Positions 1 through 12,802 of a DNA stretch of 64,000 nucleotides are shown in pieces. The DNA lies in contig QAOA01002596.1 in assembly GCA_003255065.1 (NCBI GenBank), forward strand, positions 738,786 to 802,785. Reading direction: 5' to 3'. The notes beneath the pieces are model-generated. The model saw only the letters and a program-made list of their open reading frames with translations, was not told where the DNA came from and did no database searches. Numbering within the stretch: the stretch's first letter is position 1; every line of letters starts with the position of its first letter. The stretch is from Cercis canadensis. Lineage: Eukaryota > Streptophyta > Magnoliopsida > Fabales > Fabaceae. The position numbers and the translations under genes are program-made.

Positions 1-1558
1 TTGGATGAAGTTTTCTTGTCATTGGATGATCTTGATGAAATAAGCTTGCCAAATTAGCTGCTGATGCAATGCAAGTGATAGGCTCTAGTTGCATTATCCA
101 AATGGATAATTAATTAAGCTAATTGCTGTTAAGGTTATCATTATTGTTATTACTGGCTCTAGTTAAATCCATTAGCTAGCCGTAGCTGCCATTGTCATAG
201 TGAAATTCTATAGCACTTCAAGTGGAGCACTTTATGAGGTTTATGGCCAAACAATATCTAGTATGACGTTATGCTTTCAAAAATCCCATTCATTACAACA
301 AGTCACTTGGAGATTTTCTGCTCTTTATTCTTTATGCTGACATGTGGATGGACACTATCCATTTCTCAGCCACTAACATATGAGAAAATGATCAAGAAAA
401 TCCAAATAAGATGAATAATATTATTTGTACAATTTTTAAATTTTTACTGTTTCATCTTTAGAGTTTGAAGGTTCTGTGTTCGAATTTAAAATCATAACCA
501 CAATAAAAAAAATATAAGTTCAAGTGACTCCATCAAAACTTGTAGGACTTCTTATATCATTATACATGTTTATAAATTTAAGATGATACTAAGAATGCTC
601 TATACGAGAATATGACAAAACTTAGGCAAAAGCAATCTAGGAAATTGTAGTATGCTCCAAAACGAATGCACTTTAGTATTGTCACATGAAAGTTTGATGC
701 ACTAAGGGTTTTGGGGCAATTTCTTAATATTATTTTCTTAAAAAAAAAAAGACAAAAAGATGAAAATTTGTTTGGCTAGGCCTAAGGGGTGTCACGTGTA
801 GGAATTGTAGTGAGAAAAAGGATAAAACATTAGGGAGAAGAGAGGGTTGTGGAGCCCATAAAGCACTGCAAGGTGAAGCTTGCAACTGAGCATTGAGCAA
901 TAATCGTATTAGGCTTGATAGCTTTTGTCTACTTTGATGGTATTTGGTAGTTGTCTTGTTTCACAATGCTCAGTTTTTTGTTTTTCTTATAACCTATGTG
1001 GGTGCCTGCTTAGGGAAGCATCAAGTCATGTGTGATGCAAGCATTCACATGCTTTCAAGCACCAACGCGAGCACTATATTATATAGCAGAAAAAGAGAGT
1101 GAGAGACCAGTCAATAAATATGATCCATCAATGAGTCTTCATTCATTCATTCATGTATATCCACTTGGAACAGACAAGATAATGACTAGAAATAGATGCA
1201 TTGTGATTTAATTAATGACAGAACTGATTGCAAAACACAAGACTCCAAGTAATAAGGTTAAAGTTAAGGTAATTATGTTCATGAGTAACATCTAAAATGT
1301 CAAATACAAAGTAGATTGTAATTACTAAGTAATATATTTTTTTTACATGATTTGACACAATTACCATGCTTGTGACAATGTTTGGGCTACATAATGAAAT
1401 CAAATGAGATTCAAAGTAATCAATACTAGCCACTTGGCTCAATTAATTAAGTAAAGATTTTCAATTAGATCCTCAATATACTTAAAAAAACTGAATCAAT
1501 ACTCATATACTATATGGGATTTTTCCATTAGAAATTGGCATTTTAGACTTAAAAAATG

Positions 1559-1612
<54 letters not shown>
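1559..1612. repeat. (AT)n microsatellite
   Basis: An uninterrupted AT dinucleotide run, followed twelve bases later by an N at 1624. Probably length-variable and a cause of the ambiguous base. Confidence 0.9.
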
Positions 1613-1618
<6 letters not shown>

Positions 1619-2580
1619 TTTTTNTATAATTTTTGGTTAATGGATTAGAAGGTACTTATGACGTCAACCTTGATGTATTCTTTTACCAAATGCTTTTGAT
1701 AAGACTTAAGAGTAGTGTACTTGGTAAGGATCAAAATGAGAGTGAGAATACAAGGATTGGAAATGAGGAGTAAAAACCATTACATGCTTACTTTGTATTC
1801 TACCCTTAAACCGATTTTTTTCAATTTTAATTTGGGATAAAAATATGTGAAAGTTAAATATCAATAAGTACAAATGAAGAGTTTTTTTTTATTGTATACC
1901 TTTGAGATAAGATATAAGTCACATTTTAAAGGTTATTTATATTATTTTAGTTTTAAACTGTTTTATACTAATATAGTTGATATAATTTAAATTTTATTGA
2001 ATCAATAAACAAAACAAACTTTACTGGATCAATTTTTTATCCTATCCTAAACACAGGCTATAGGGATAAACCAAGGGCAGCTAGGGAGACAGGTCTTCCA
2101 TGTGCATAGATATGTTGCCATCTTCTAAAACAAGTCTCCCACATCTAGACAGTGTTAATCCAATTAGAATAATAACAGTCACAAAGAATGTAATTGAACT
2201 AAAACCTTTTCTTCATTCTTGCAAGGAACTCATATCTATGTTTCCCTTTAATTTTATGGGAGAATTCAAAGTAAAAAAAAATTGACATTTTTATGAACTT
2301 TCAAGTCACATAGATCTTTCCCAATTGGTAGACCTTAAGATAGAATTCAACATCTGAAATCTCATTGGGATTAAAAATTGTGGTTTTGTCCTATCTAAGC
2401 ATGCTAATGCCCTTAGGCTTTCGTGCCCATGAGTCCCCATTGCTTAACGAAACAACTCCCTCCCTCCAATGCTTATAATAAACAATAACTATTTCATTGC
2501 TTAATCAGCTCGTAACCACTGAGCCTCCTAATCATCTCACTCGTGCCTCTGTTTTTAACATTCCACATGCAACTTCAACC

Positions 2581-2584
<4 letters not shown>

Positions 2585-2622
<38 letters not shown>
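2585..2622. repeat. (GA)n microsatellite
   Basis: A perfect GA dinucleotide run of roughly 19 units in intergenic sequence. It accounts for the Arg-Glu run in the open frame crossing it, which is not a gene. Confidence 0.9.
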
Positions 2623-2624
<2 letters not shown>

Positions 2625-3725
2625 CATGTGTGTTCAGTGGCAACTTCAATGCAACCAAAACCCATTACCCACAACACATAATTAGAGTTTGTGGCTCTCA
2701 CTACCACAAACTATATGCTCCTGTTTTGAACTTGGAAAGTTGAAAATGCCAAATCAAAATGGAAGCTATAATCATTGCAAGAGTCATGAAACCCTCCCCA
2801 ATGGGCCTGTTTTTTCAACTTGTCCATAAAGCTTTGGTTGTTTGTAACAAAATATATGTATATATAATGACATAAAGGGTGAGGCAGGTGTTTGACATGT
2901 ACCCATCTCAACTCAAACCCTCCCTTGGCCTTGGCTTGCTTGTTTTCTAGGTATGATGATGATTTTTAACATTGGCAAAAAGTGCAACTAGCAAGAATGA
3001 TTGTGAGGCCAATACCTATGTAGCTTTTGAGTGAAGTTAATTTATACTAATCCATCCATGCAACCAGCAAAAGGTCAACAGAAAAGTTCAAACTAAGTCA
3101 ACCCCACACAAAAGGACTCATCAAAAGGAAAAAAAGGCAAAATTTTGAGTGAGTTTAAGAATAAGTGTGCTAAAGGAAGAGAACGTGAAGCACAAGTGAC
3201 AAAGTCCAAACAACCAGAGCAAAGAGTAAGGGAAAAACTGCCTTTGTGCTCTGCATCATTTGGGGATCAAGAAAACACTAACCCACTTCAGGGCCCAGAA
3301 GAAAGGACTAAAATAATAAAACTAAAAGTTTAAAACATTACTATATATTTCTTTTTTGTTGGTGCTAAAGGAACTACTAAACATAATTATTTATACACTT
3401 GAGATACTACGTTGGATATACCAATTAATTCATACAAAGGAGGGGTTAGATGATGTAAGGAATAAGCACATAACCCCCGGAACAAATATTTTAAGGGAGA
3501 AAGAATATTCTAGAATCCCATTACTTGTTTTTGCTCAAACACAAATGAGGAAAGATTAGGCTACAATGATACATTGAGAAGAGAAACTAAACATGTTTAA
3601 CTCTTTCTAACTAGCCATCACCCACTAGAAGATACAAACTTTGTAAGAAAAAGATCCCACGTTCAAATTTCAGATCCTCCAATTCAGAAGTTTCTTTCTT
3701 ATATGCTCAACAAACGTAGCCATTT

Positions 3726-3813
3726 CTCTATTTTTTTTATTTTTTTTTTGACAGGGTTAGTTACAATAGCNTCTATTTTTTTTTTTTTTTTTGACAGGGT
3801 TAGTTACAATAGC
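3726..3813. repeat. Direct copy either side of N (3771)
   Basis: The stretch at 3726-3770 (poly-T, then gacagggttagttacaat) recurs at 3772-3813 immediately after the single N. It is the first of a series of the same arrangement in this window and is best read as an unmerged contig overlap. Confidence 0.8.
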
Positions 3814-3965
3814 TGTGCTGATTCACACCAATATGCAGTTACAAAGAATTATTTTCTTTCTGTTTTTCTTCGCTAACAAACTAGTACACAGTAGCACACC
3901 TGCCTATCCATCTATCCTTCCCACAGGAGTGAAATAAAAATCAAAAAGTGAGAAGAATATGGCAA

Positions 3966-6900
3966 TTAAGCCAACCTAGAAGCAAGATTATCAACAATGA
4001 AAAAATAACTTCCTACAATCAAGAATGATGCAACCCCAGAGCGAGCCATCCGCAACCAAATTCCACGGAAGAGGAGACTTCTGTCAGAAGGATGAATCCC
4101 AGTAGTTCTCTCAAACCTGTTCCCTGGTAGTCTCCATTTTAGAAGCCTTCTCTCCATTGAGATATACTGGAATCAGACAATAGAGAACCTTTCATATAAA
4201 CAATATGTTCAAGAGAATAAAATTACATGCAAACATCAACAAGGGACAACAGACTCTAAGTAACTGATATTACAAACCACATATTCAAAAGGACCATGAG
4301 ATTGGTTGGAAACATATGAGGTTACTGTTTATTTGGTTTATGAGATAATATTAATATTCTAAATGATATCATGAAAAACAGATTGTATAAACTTAAAGTG
4401 CATGCTCGGTTGTTAAACACATGCATGGCTTTGTTAGTCTGAGCAAAGAAATCTAATCTTCTGAATTATGAGTTACAAATGTGAACNAGTAACTGATATT
4501 ACAAACCACATATCCAAAAGGACCATGAGATTGGTTGGAAACATACGAGGTTACTGTTTATTTGGTTTATGAGATAATATTAATATTCTAAATGATATCA
4601 TGAAAAACAGATTGTATAAACTTAAAGTGCATGCTCGGTTGTTAAACACATGCATGGCTTTGTTAGTCTGAGCAAAGAAATCCAATCTTCTGAATTATGA
4701 GTTACAAATGTGAACATGAAGGCTCTCAGTAAAATCAGTGCATGGTGTCTTGATTTTTCAAGGAGCAAAAGTAAGCATCAGCCACGACAGAAGCAAGGAA
4801 AAGTGGGCAGGGGCCATGACTCCAGTCCAGACTTAACTTTTAGACTTTACGAAGTTTCCTTTACTTTAGAAGCTGAAATTTGTAACTTTCAACGCTTGAA
4901 ATCCTAACTCTAGTACATCACAGGAGAAGCACATATTGGCAGACGTGGGCATCATAACAGAGAACTCAACAATTATGCTGAAACTAATTTCTTAGATGCA
5001 ATTGACCATACACATCTACAAATATAAGAAAACAGAAATTTATTGCATTCAAAGTCAGTAATTATGTGACCGTAGAGCCAGTAACTGTAACTTTGCACTC
5101 CAGGGATCCATCAAGTAATATAATTGATTCCACTATCAAATGACAACACAGGAGCATGAAATTTAACTCTAAAGACAAATAAATCCAACAGTGAGTCAGG
5201 CTTATTGTACTTAGTATGGCATTATACATTCTATTTAATTCAAGCAATTCAACTCTAGCTTCTATGAATGTTTTTTTTCTTTTTTTTCTATAGACTATTG
5301 CTATTCTCCTAGACTAAACCTAGAAAGTTAGCTTTCATTTCTGCAGTTTATAGTTCTTTTCTCTTTTTTATGCAAATTCTATTAGCCAGATATTGCTACT
5401 AAGCTGCGACAGCTATTACAGAAAATTAAAACTTGACAGCTATTTAGACAAAAAGCCAGTTGCTTTTGGGTGAAACAGGAAAAAAGATCCTATATGTAAG
5501 TGAATATCGTGCCATGTGAAAGGAATATTACTATCAACTGCCAAAATCATAAGTAGTAAAGAAATAAAAGCAACATTCTAATCATGTAAGAGCACTGTAA
5601 ACCATAACCCACTAGGTTTTTATACTTCAGCAACAACGATCATACCTTGGGCAGCACAGTGCATTGGGATCTGCTTCTTGCTGTATCAAAACCATGAGAA
5701 GCAGCAGCAGCAACTGAAGCTGAGAATCCAGCAGCAAGACTAACAACCAAAGGAGACAACGGACCAATTTCTTCATCTGACCTGAGCCAGAACAAGCTCA
5801 CTTAAAAAGGACACTTAAATTGAATCTACAGGCACTGACAGATGACTGGATATATAATCTAAAGCATCAAACAACCACCAGACACTTTTTTTTTTTTTTT
5901 GTGATAAAAGAAGAATTCATTAAGAGAGTAAGGGAATAATGATTTAGGCAAGGCGTCCTTCTCCGAAAAAAGGAAAACAAGAAATACAGACTCAAAATAG
6001 AGCTAGGTACATCAAATTAAAAGAGCTTTTCCGATACCTTTGTAAGTCCATAATAGAACCACCACCACCCCCCCCCCCTCTCTCTCTCTCTCTCTTAACA
6101 AAGCCATGAACGGAAACCCAAACAGATGCCACAAAGAACAAGCAAGGATCACTCAAAAGAACTCTATGAAATACCAAATGGCTTGTAGCCGAGTGTTACT
6201 AAGGTCGTCCTTAGGGCTTGTGGGTTCCATGTTCGAATCCAAAGTGTTAGCCAAAGTACAAAAAAAAAAAAAAANAAAAAAAAAAAAAAAAAAAAACTAT
6301 GAAATGAAAATTTGAACACACATAAATAAGTAATTGTTGTGCAGATTATTAATTTAGTGGGAAAGCCACACACAAGAATTGAAAGGTATGAAAGCAACAA
6401 AAATTTCAAACTCTAACATGGAATATTTTATGAGGGTGAACATAGTTCTAACAATATAGTTCAAACTTTTGCTTCTTTTTTTTTTTAATCATAAGTTGTA
6501 TGTGTGGGATGAGTATAAATTGAAGTTGATGGCCTTTAATTCTAATGAGAACTAACATCCCATTTCTATTCATGATATTTACAAATTTCAGGCTAATTAT
6601 AGTTTAAACTTTTAACTATCACCCCAATTCAAATTAGGAGTTCCAGTTATTTCAGAACAGGAGTTATTTGCAGCCACTCAACTCAGTAAAGCATAAAAAA
6701 AAATATATCAAACTTATTCTGAGATTAATGAATGTAAAATTATACTGGCAGTAGGTACGACTGTCTCCTAGGTGTGATTGCTAAAAAGACCTCAGTATGA
6801 ATGCCAAGGGTTATTTTTATCTTACAAGAATATCTAGTTTGCATGCTTCCTGCAGCCAAACATACTTACAATCAAATTAATCCATCTTGAAGAACAAGAA

Positions 6901-9563
6901 ATAAATATAAATGAAACAACTTTAAATCAACTAAATATCCTCTCAAGGAAAAAAGTTTCGCTCAAGCAACCACTAGTGATCTTATGCACACTTTTGTTCT
7001 TATAGTAAGAACTGTGCTTTAACACCAATTGGCAAAGAATATACTATCCACACAAGGACTTACATGCATTTCTGAATACTACTTGCATTTACAAAGCTTA
7101 AGCTAATTTGCATATAAAACTCTTAAATTCTTTCAACTTTTCCATGAAGGAAGGACTTCACCTGACTAGTCCCTAAAGGAAGAAATCCATTAGATCCAAA
7201 GACTGTTGAAAATCAGTCTATGTACATCAAAAGGGAAATAATAAATATGATACTATGATAGAAAATCTGAAAAAACAAAAATGTTTGAAATCATCAACTA
7301 GTTTTACTTCTTCCCAATCAAATATCTTTCACCAATCAAACTTAAAAACCAGGTGCCAAAGCTCATAAATATTTCTATGATCTAACATAAATAAACACAT
7401 AACAGGAAGAGTTCTACAGAAAAGTTTCATTTCATCAATTATTAAGAGATGGAATTGAAACCTGGGTGGAGGATCCATCCCTACAGCCTTCCAATCAAGC
7501 ATTGCTCGGTGCAAGAATTGCCAACTAGAAAAAAATACGCCACCAAAGACAGAATCTCGAGCAACTCCAGAACGAATACCTCTCCAGAATGTGCCCCATC
7601 CTTCTAAAGATATAATGTCTGATGACTTCCTAACATTGCTCACTGATGGTGGCTTCCCAGATCCTGTCATTGTCCATGGGTACTCTAGTAAAGCACCCAT
7701 CACATTTGAATTTTTGGTTGTTAGGGTGGAGACAAGACCAACATAACGGTTCAATGCCCCCTTGTCAGGACTACAGCCATTAACTAATCTTCCAATTAAA
7801 GGTGCATTTGTTCTCTTTTCCACAGCAAGGGTGGAGCCTGGCACATAAGAAGCAGAGGCAACCTGTGCACGAAGTTTGATGAGCTCAAAGGGAGAGCTTA
7901 TGAGCGTCTCTGTGGCCCCAGCTACCATTCCTGCCATAAGGGCCTCACGAACATATACATAGTAATCCTCTCTACCATCTGCCAGAAAAAGAATTTGTGA
8001 CCACCAAAATCGGCATAACGAGATCACATACGCAAATTTCTTTACTCAATTGGTGCCAAATTCACAGCTATTCATTCAAAGACTCCGTAACTAAGCTAAG
8101 AAAACAATTAAAAAAAAAGAAGACATTGAGAAAATAGAAAACCCAAACTAATCACTTCTGGGGTTAACATCTCCTGCCTCATTAAGAACAAGAGTGGAGG
8201 GTGATATTTTTTAGGAATACAGACCTGCCTACTTATTTTTGTACATAAATGACGCTGAAAGTATAAGGGGAAAAAAAGAGGGTGGGGTTGGGGTGGGGAG
8301 AAGATCGCAAATTCAGTTCATGTGTCTCAATAGTACATATTACCATACAACCTACTCACAAACTACAACTCTTATCATGATTGAATGGGCTATAAATATG
8401 ACGAGAGACATGTCTGCTACATAAACATAATTTTTTTGCAAAAAAAAAAAAAAGGAAATAGAAGAAAAGTGAAAGGAGTACCTTTATAAAATGCTGTCAA
8501 GATTTCGTAGACTCCAAATCGAGCTCCCAAACCTAAAGTCCTTCCTGCTGCCAACCAGCCAAAACCACTATATAGACCTGCAAAGCCTCATTATAACAAA
8601 AATAACTTAATTAGTCAATCATTTAGAATTAGAAGGAAAAAAAAATGGTTTTGTCCAGCTCATATTGATTGTGCAATCCAAATGGCCATACTAACTATGG
8701 AGATTGCAAATGAATACATACAGGTACCAAGCACAAATGTAGGAAACCACGCACAACTACTCCGAACTGCTATGTCTCTTAAACATACACGCATTTAGAT
8801 ATAGTTCTAACTAAAAGTTTATAATTGATCAAGGTAATTGATCAAGGTAACCCATCAGGCAATCAGGAGAGGAAAAAAAAAANCTATATAGACCTGCAAA
8901 GCCTCATTATAACAAAATAACTTAATTAGTCAATCATTTAGAATTAGAAGGAAAAAAAAATGGTTTTGTCCAGCTCATATTGATTGTGCAATCCAAGTGG
9001 CCATGCTAACTATGGAGATTGCAAATGAATACATACAGGTACCAAGCACAAATGTAGGAAACCACGCACAACTACTCCGAACTGCTATGTCTCTTAAACA
9101 TACACGCATTTAGATATAGTTCTAACTAAAAGTTTATAATTGATCAAGGTAACCCATCAGGCAATCAGGAGAGGAAAAAAAAAAAATTAACATGCAAATA
9201 AAACGACACACAAAACAAATGTTAAAGAAAAAATCTATTTGCTTTCGTCATTTGCCAGTTGGGGAAATGAGGAGCATACCTCTATTTCCAGATATCGATT
9301 GTACTCTCTGTAAAACCTGGGCAGCAGTCAATTCTTTGCCAGAACTCGAACCAACCTTCAATAAACAAAAGGACAAAAAAGACATGAGTTTGAAACAATT
9401 CTATAATGAAAGATCAGAGAGTTACCGAAAGGGCTAAAAGGTGAACCTGAGTAAGGACTTTAATGGTATCCAGAGGATAAGTAAAAGCTGTGCCTAAAGT
9501 GACCGACCCAGCAGCAGCAATCCCATGGGCAGCAAATATTTGATTCTTGGACAAGTTATCCAT
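3966..9563 (-). CDS. Mitochondrial carrier family (SLC25-type) transporter
   Basis: Six exons on the minus strand: 9563-9426, 9355-9280, 8577-8482, 7978-7462, 5781-5646 and 4166-3966. All junctions are GT-AG and the phases close to give 387 residues. The protein has the three-fold carrier repeat: a signature near residues 29-36 (YPLDTIKV), a second in exon 4 (SPFELIKLR) and a weaker third in exon 5 (HGFDTARSR). The family exchanges metabolites or cofactors across the inner mitochondrial membrane; the substrate cannot be read from the sequence. A long loop between the second signature and the sequence GWGTFWRGIRSG is characteristic of a plant subgroup I cannot name securely. The start was chosen as the first Met ahead of the first carrier repeat. 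Introns carry a SINE and two N-flanked duplications; the one at 8568-9187 also copies the exon 3 acceptor and its first ten bases. Confidence 0.9.
4259..4715. repeat. Direct copy either side of N (4487)
   Basis: 4259-4486 and 4488-4715 are 228-base copies differing at only a few positions, joined by one N. They lie within the last intron of the carrier gene, so the coding sequence is not affected. Confidence 0.9.
5883..6100. repeat. Poly-T start, then C and CT tracts
   Basis: Within the long carrier intron. A poly-T run at about 5887-5899 leads into sequence resembling the reversed 3' end of a common plant retroposon. It ends near 6068 in a poly-C tract followed by (CT)n to about 6096. The retroposon reading is an inference from general appearance only. 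Confidence 0.35.
6173..6296 (+). mobile_element. tRNA-derived SINE with target-site duplication
   Basis: A short element with a tRNA-like promoter: an A-box-like tagccgagtg near 6187 and a B box gttcgaatcc near 6231, about 45 bases apart. It ends in a long poly-A tract containing an N at 6275. The nine bases ctatgaaat occur just before the element (6164-6172) and again just after the poly-A (6297-6305), as expected for a target-site duplication made by LINE-type retrotransposition. It sits in the carrier gene intron in the opposite orientation to the gene. No coding capacity is expected. Confidence 0.75.
8568..9187. repeat. Direct copy either side of N (8883)
   Basis: 8568-8882 and 8884-9187 are near-identical. 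The left copy has an extra 14-base repeat of the unit attgatcaaggta. The left copy includes the acceptor and the first ten bases of carrier exon 3, so the right copy carries a stray acceptor. Small differences suggest two haplotypes or read errors, not an old duplication. Confidence 0.9.
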
Positions 9564-12500
9564 CTGAACATAAAATTTGTGCATTGGATCAATAAGGAAA
9601 GTGAATGAGCAAGACCCTCATAGAAAATATAGAGCTTGGCAAGCATAGTGCAAATAATCAACAATTAAAGTAGATGAACATAAAATCTGTCCTTTTACCA
9701 AGCAAAAGTTTACAGGGTAGGTGATTTTGGGTAAGGAGATGTTGTCCAACCTGAGCTAGGCTACAGTAAATAGGTTTTCACTCTTCCCTGAAAGATTGCT
9801 TATTCACTGCTCATGGAGCTCCTTGGACCTCCAATTATACGAAGAAATGTATAAACCCAAAATTGAGTCTGCTGGTTCTTCAATCGGGCACCTCTGATGC
9901 TGCGATGGTGGAGCTTTGATTTTGCTAAGGGAGGTTCGATGGGTCGTTCCGGTTCTGGAATCCTATGGCTGCTTCTGATTCAATGAAGCCTGGGTCTAGT
10001 GTTATGGGCCTCTGCGATGAGAATCTCCAAGCCCTGCATCTGGGTCCATCCACGTCAGGCAATGGTGGATTTTAGCTCCTTTTGCTGCTGACAAACGGAG
10101 CTTCAAGCTTTTGAGCTCAGTGGGTCAAATGGAGGATGCGGCTATGTGACAGTGGCTGTTGATGGCGGCGCTTGGCGCTGGTGTGTCGTGGTGGCGTCGT
10201 GCCCAGTGGACCAGTGTGAACCTGGTGGCGGTTTTGTCGTTTAGTTCGCTATCCCCTCCTTAAACCCTGTCTCCACTGTTTGAGTTCCTAAACACTCCTT
10301 ATTTTGGGTAATGAACTCATAGAAGGTAATGAGATAAACAGAAAAAAAAAAAATTTGTTTCTTTCATAGAAGTTAATGCCTATTACATTCATCAAATCAT
10401 GTTAAAAAATGGGGTTAAAAGGTGAAGCAACTCAGAGGTACATTAACTTCACTTCTAAAACACACTCGTTTAGGGTATTGGGATGTGATTTTGGGATTGT
10501 TCAATGCAATCTCGAACCATTTTATTTCATGGTATACATTTTATAAAAATTGTAAAAAAAAAAGTTGAATACTCATAGTGATTTCAGAAAATATATCTTG
10601 CCAATTTACATTCTTTTCAATAAAGTTAATAAAAATGACTTCCTATAAATGCATCGATTGTACTATAAAAAAGGAACAAACATATTCTTCAATGCAAAAT
10701 TTGACATTGTGATTTCTGATAATAACAGCTTGCTTATTCCAAAACTTTTACACAAAATAATGTATTGATTATAACCAATAAAAGAAAAGATGAAGAGCTA
10801 GGCTTAGGGAAATATTGTTTTTTTTTTAAAAAAAAAATATATATAATATTTATATATATTTCTAAAAAAATTCTCATATGAAAAAGAGTAAACATTTAAA
10901 TTATCAATAATATCACCATAAAAATATTACAGCCACTAAAAGCAAACACACCGAGATTTAATCTCGGATCTTGAAAACCTCCTCAATCTTAAAGACTAGG
11001 TATATAATCGCTTGAGTTATTGCTCGAGATCATACTTACTAAGTTGTTTGGCTACACAAATATTTATACATTTGTATTAATTAATGACTCATGTACATTA
11101 TTATGGTATAAGAATCCACAAGCGGGGTAGCGAAGTTTAAAACAAAAACTAATGTGTCATCTTGTTAATTTCCTACTACTTTCTCTTTTCGTCACTTTCT
11201 CTCTATCCTACTAACAAACTCTTTCTAATAGAATATGATTAAAGAAATGTTTGGTATATCATAATTTTTAATTTTTTTTTTTACTAAGATCACCTTTTTT
11301 TGCCATTATATAGATACAACTAATTTTTCAAGCTGGGAATATAGAGGAATGGATTTGAACTTGAAATCTTAACATTTTTACAAGTATTTTGACTAATTGT
11401 ATTATATATGCTTGTGATACTAATCTTAGATCACATGTATAAAATAAAAGGGAAATAGACTATTTTATTTGATATGATAATAAAAAGCAATTTTATATTT
11501 AAAAAATGAAATAATGCATATATTTAAATTAGACCACTCTTAAATTTCTTTAATTAAAGCCCTTTACTCTAAAATTTGAGATTCCCTAAGTATTTGTAAG
11601 AGATTTGATTCCATCTCTTGGGTAGTATTAAACTCCAAAATATAAATTTTATTTATAACTTATATCAACTTACCAAATACTATAATTCCATAATATAGAA
11701 TTACATTAAATTTGAGATTATAAAATAAAAATTACTGGATAGTGGATACCGAATAGTATACACTTTTTTTTTTTTTAATTGTTTAACCAAATGATAATAC
11801 ATGAGTTTAAAGAAAAACTCATAATAATACATTCTTATGAGAATGGATATATTTGTCTTGATGTTTGTAAGGACTAAGGAGATACCCAACCCAAGGTCAC
11901 ACCAATGAAAAAGGACATACCCAACAATGACACACCATGAAAAAGGAGGTACCCAATCACTTTGGGATTGATGTGTGACCACTAAAAACTTTAGCTATGT
12001 GTTTGATATTATTTCATAAACTACAAAATAATTTTTTCTTGATTAAGAAATGTTGTCCCATTACTACTCTAAGAATAATCCCATTCTTATTTCACAATAC
12101 AATTTTTTGTTTTTGTTTTTAATTATTTAATTAGTTTTGGGCTTATAAAAGTAACAATCAACATCAAAACTTTGCATAGGAATAATTCCATGCTTAGCTT
12201 GAATGCATTCTAATTTAATGTCGTATTCAAAACTATATAAAAAAAAAGTTTGTCTTTGCTTGCATTTGATTTGACTTTTATTCTTTTATTAAAAGTAAAA
12301 TTAAATCAAAATACAATTTTGTTTTATAAAATTTGATATTCCACCTTTCAATTTTAAAATTGAACCAATTTTGACTTTAAAAACCTAATAATAATTCTCA
12401 TCTAAAAATCTTCTTTAATAACTCATTTAAAATTATTTATAATTTAAGTGAGTTAGTAATAATTTTTTCAATATTTTTTTACAATAATTCTCTTAAATAT

Positions 12501-12802
12501 ATGTTAGAGAAAATCAAAAGCAAAAAAGAAAAATTTCTTGCTTTTCCGGGGAAGTGGGAACCTGCTAATATCCACTGGGGAGTGGGATCAAAGTGCCAAT
12601 CAGACAATCATACCCAAGAGGACCAGACCAGAGAATAGCAATGAAAAGGTCAAAGTTTGGAATATTGGAATTTTTCAATGTCTTCTTTTTGGACAAAGTA
12701 TAACTTACCTATCGCAGTGTGTTGTGATTTGTGCCCTCTATTTTCACGCCAATTATACTGTATTGTGAGTTTGTGACTCGTACCCAAAGCAACGCAGAGA
12801 GA
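9564..12802. other. Intergenic, with a GC-rich island and tandem units
   Basis: Shared upstream region of the divergent carrier (-) and PSD (+) genes. 9890-10260 is clearly more GC-rich than its surroundings and may be an old mobile-element or gene fragment; no frame through it stays open. 10800-11700 is very AT-rich. About 11871-11970 holds three imperfect units of about 33 bases sharing aaaaagga(c/g)atacccaa, which explains the open frame there. I see no gene. Confidence 0.55.

Larger units (their letters stand above)
1..3965. other. Intergenic region with simple repeats
   Basis: I see no convincing gene here. The short open frames have no recognisable motifs and do not join by splice signals. 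It holds an (AT)n microsatellite at about 1559-1612 next to an N at 1624, a (GA)n tract at about 2585-2622, a poly-T region around 3730-3795, and AT-rich sequence. Near 470-520 and 3640-3680 there are fragments resembling a tRNA B box (gttcgaatt, gttcaaatt), possibly very old SINE remnants, but too weak to call. Confidence 0.6.

Noticed and set aside
1021..1075. Possible microRNA hairpin (gcatca...tgatgc and catgtg...cacatg words)
   Set aside because: Stems are only about six pairs, the two pairings exclude each other, and no known mature plant miRNA sequence was recognised.
6181..6260. Intact tRNA gene
   Set aside because: Only the A and B boxes resemble a tRNA; no cloverleaf closes, and the poly-A plus target repeats fit a SINE better.
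7329..7461. Extension of carrier exon 4 frame to a stop
   Set aside because: The donor at 7461-7460 followed by exon 5 restores the conserved family reading; the extension is intron.
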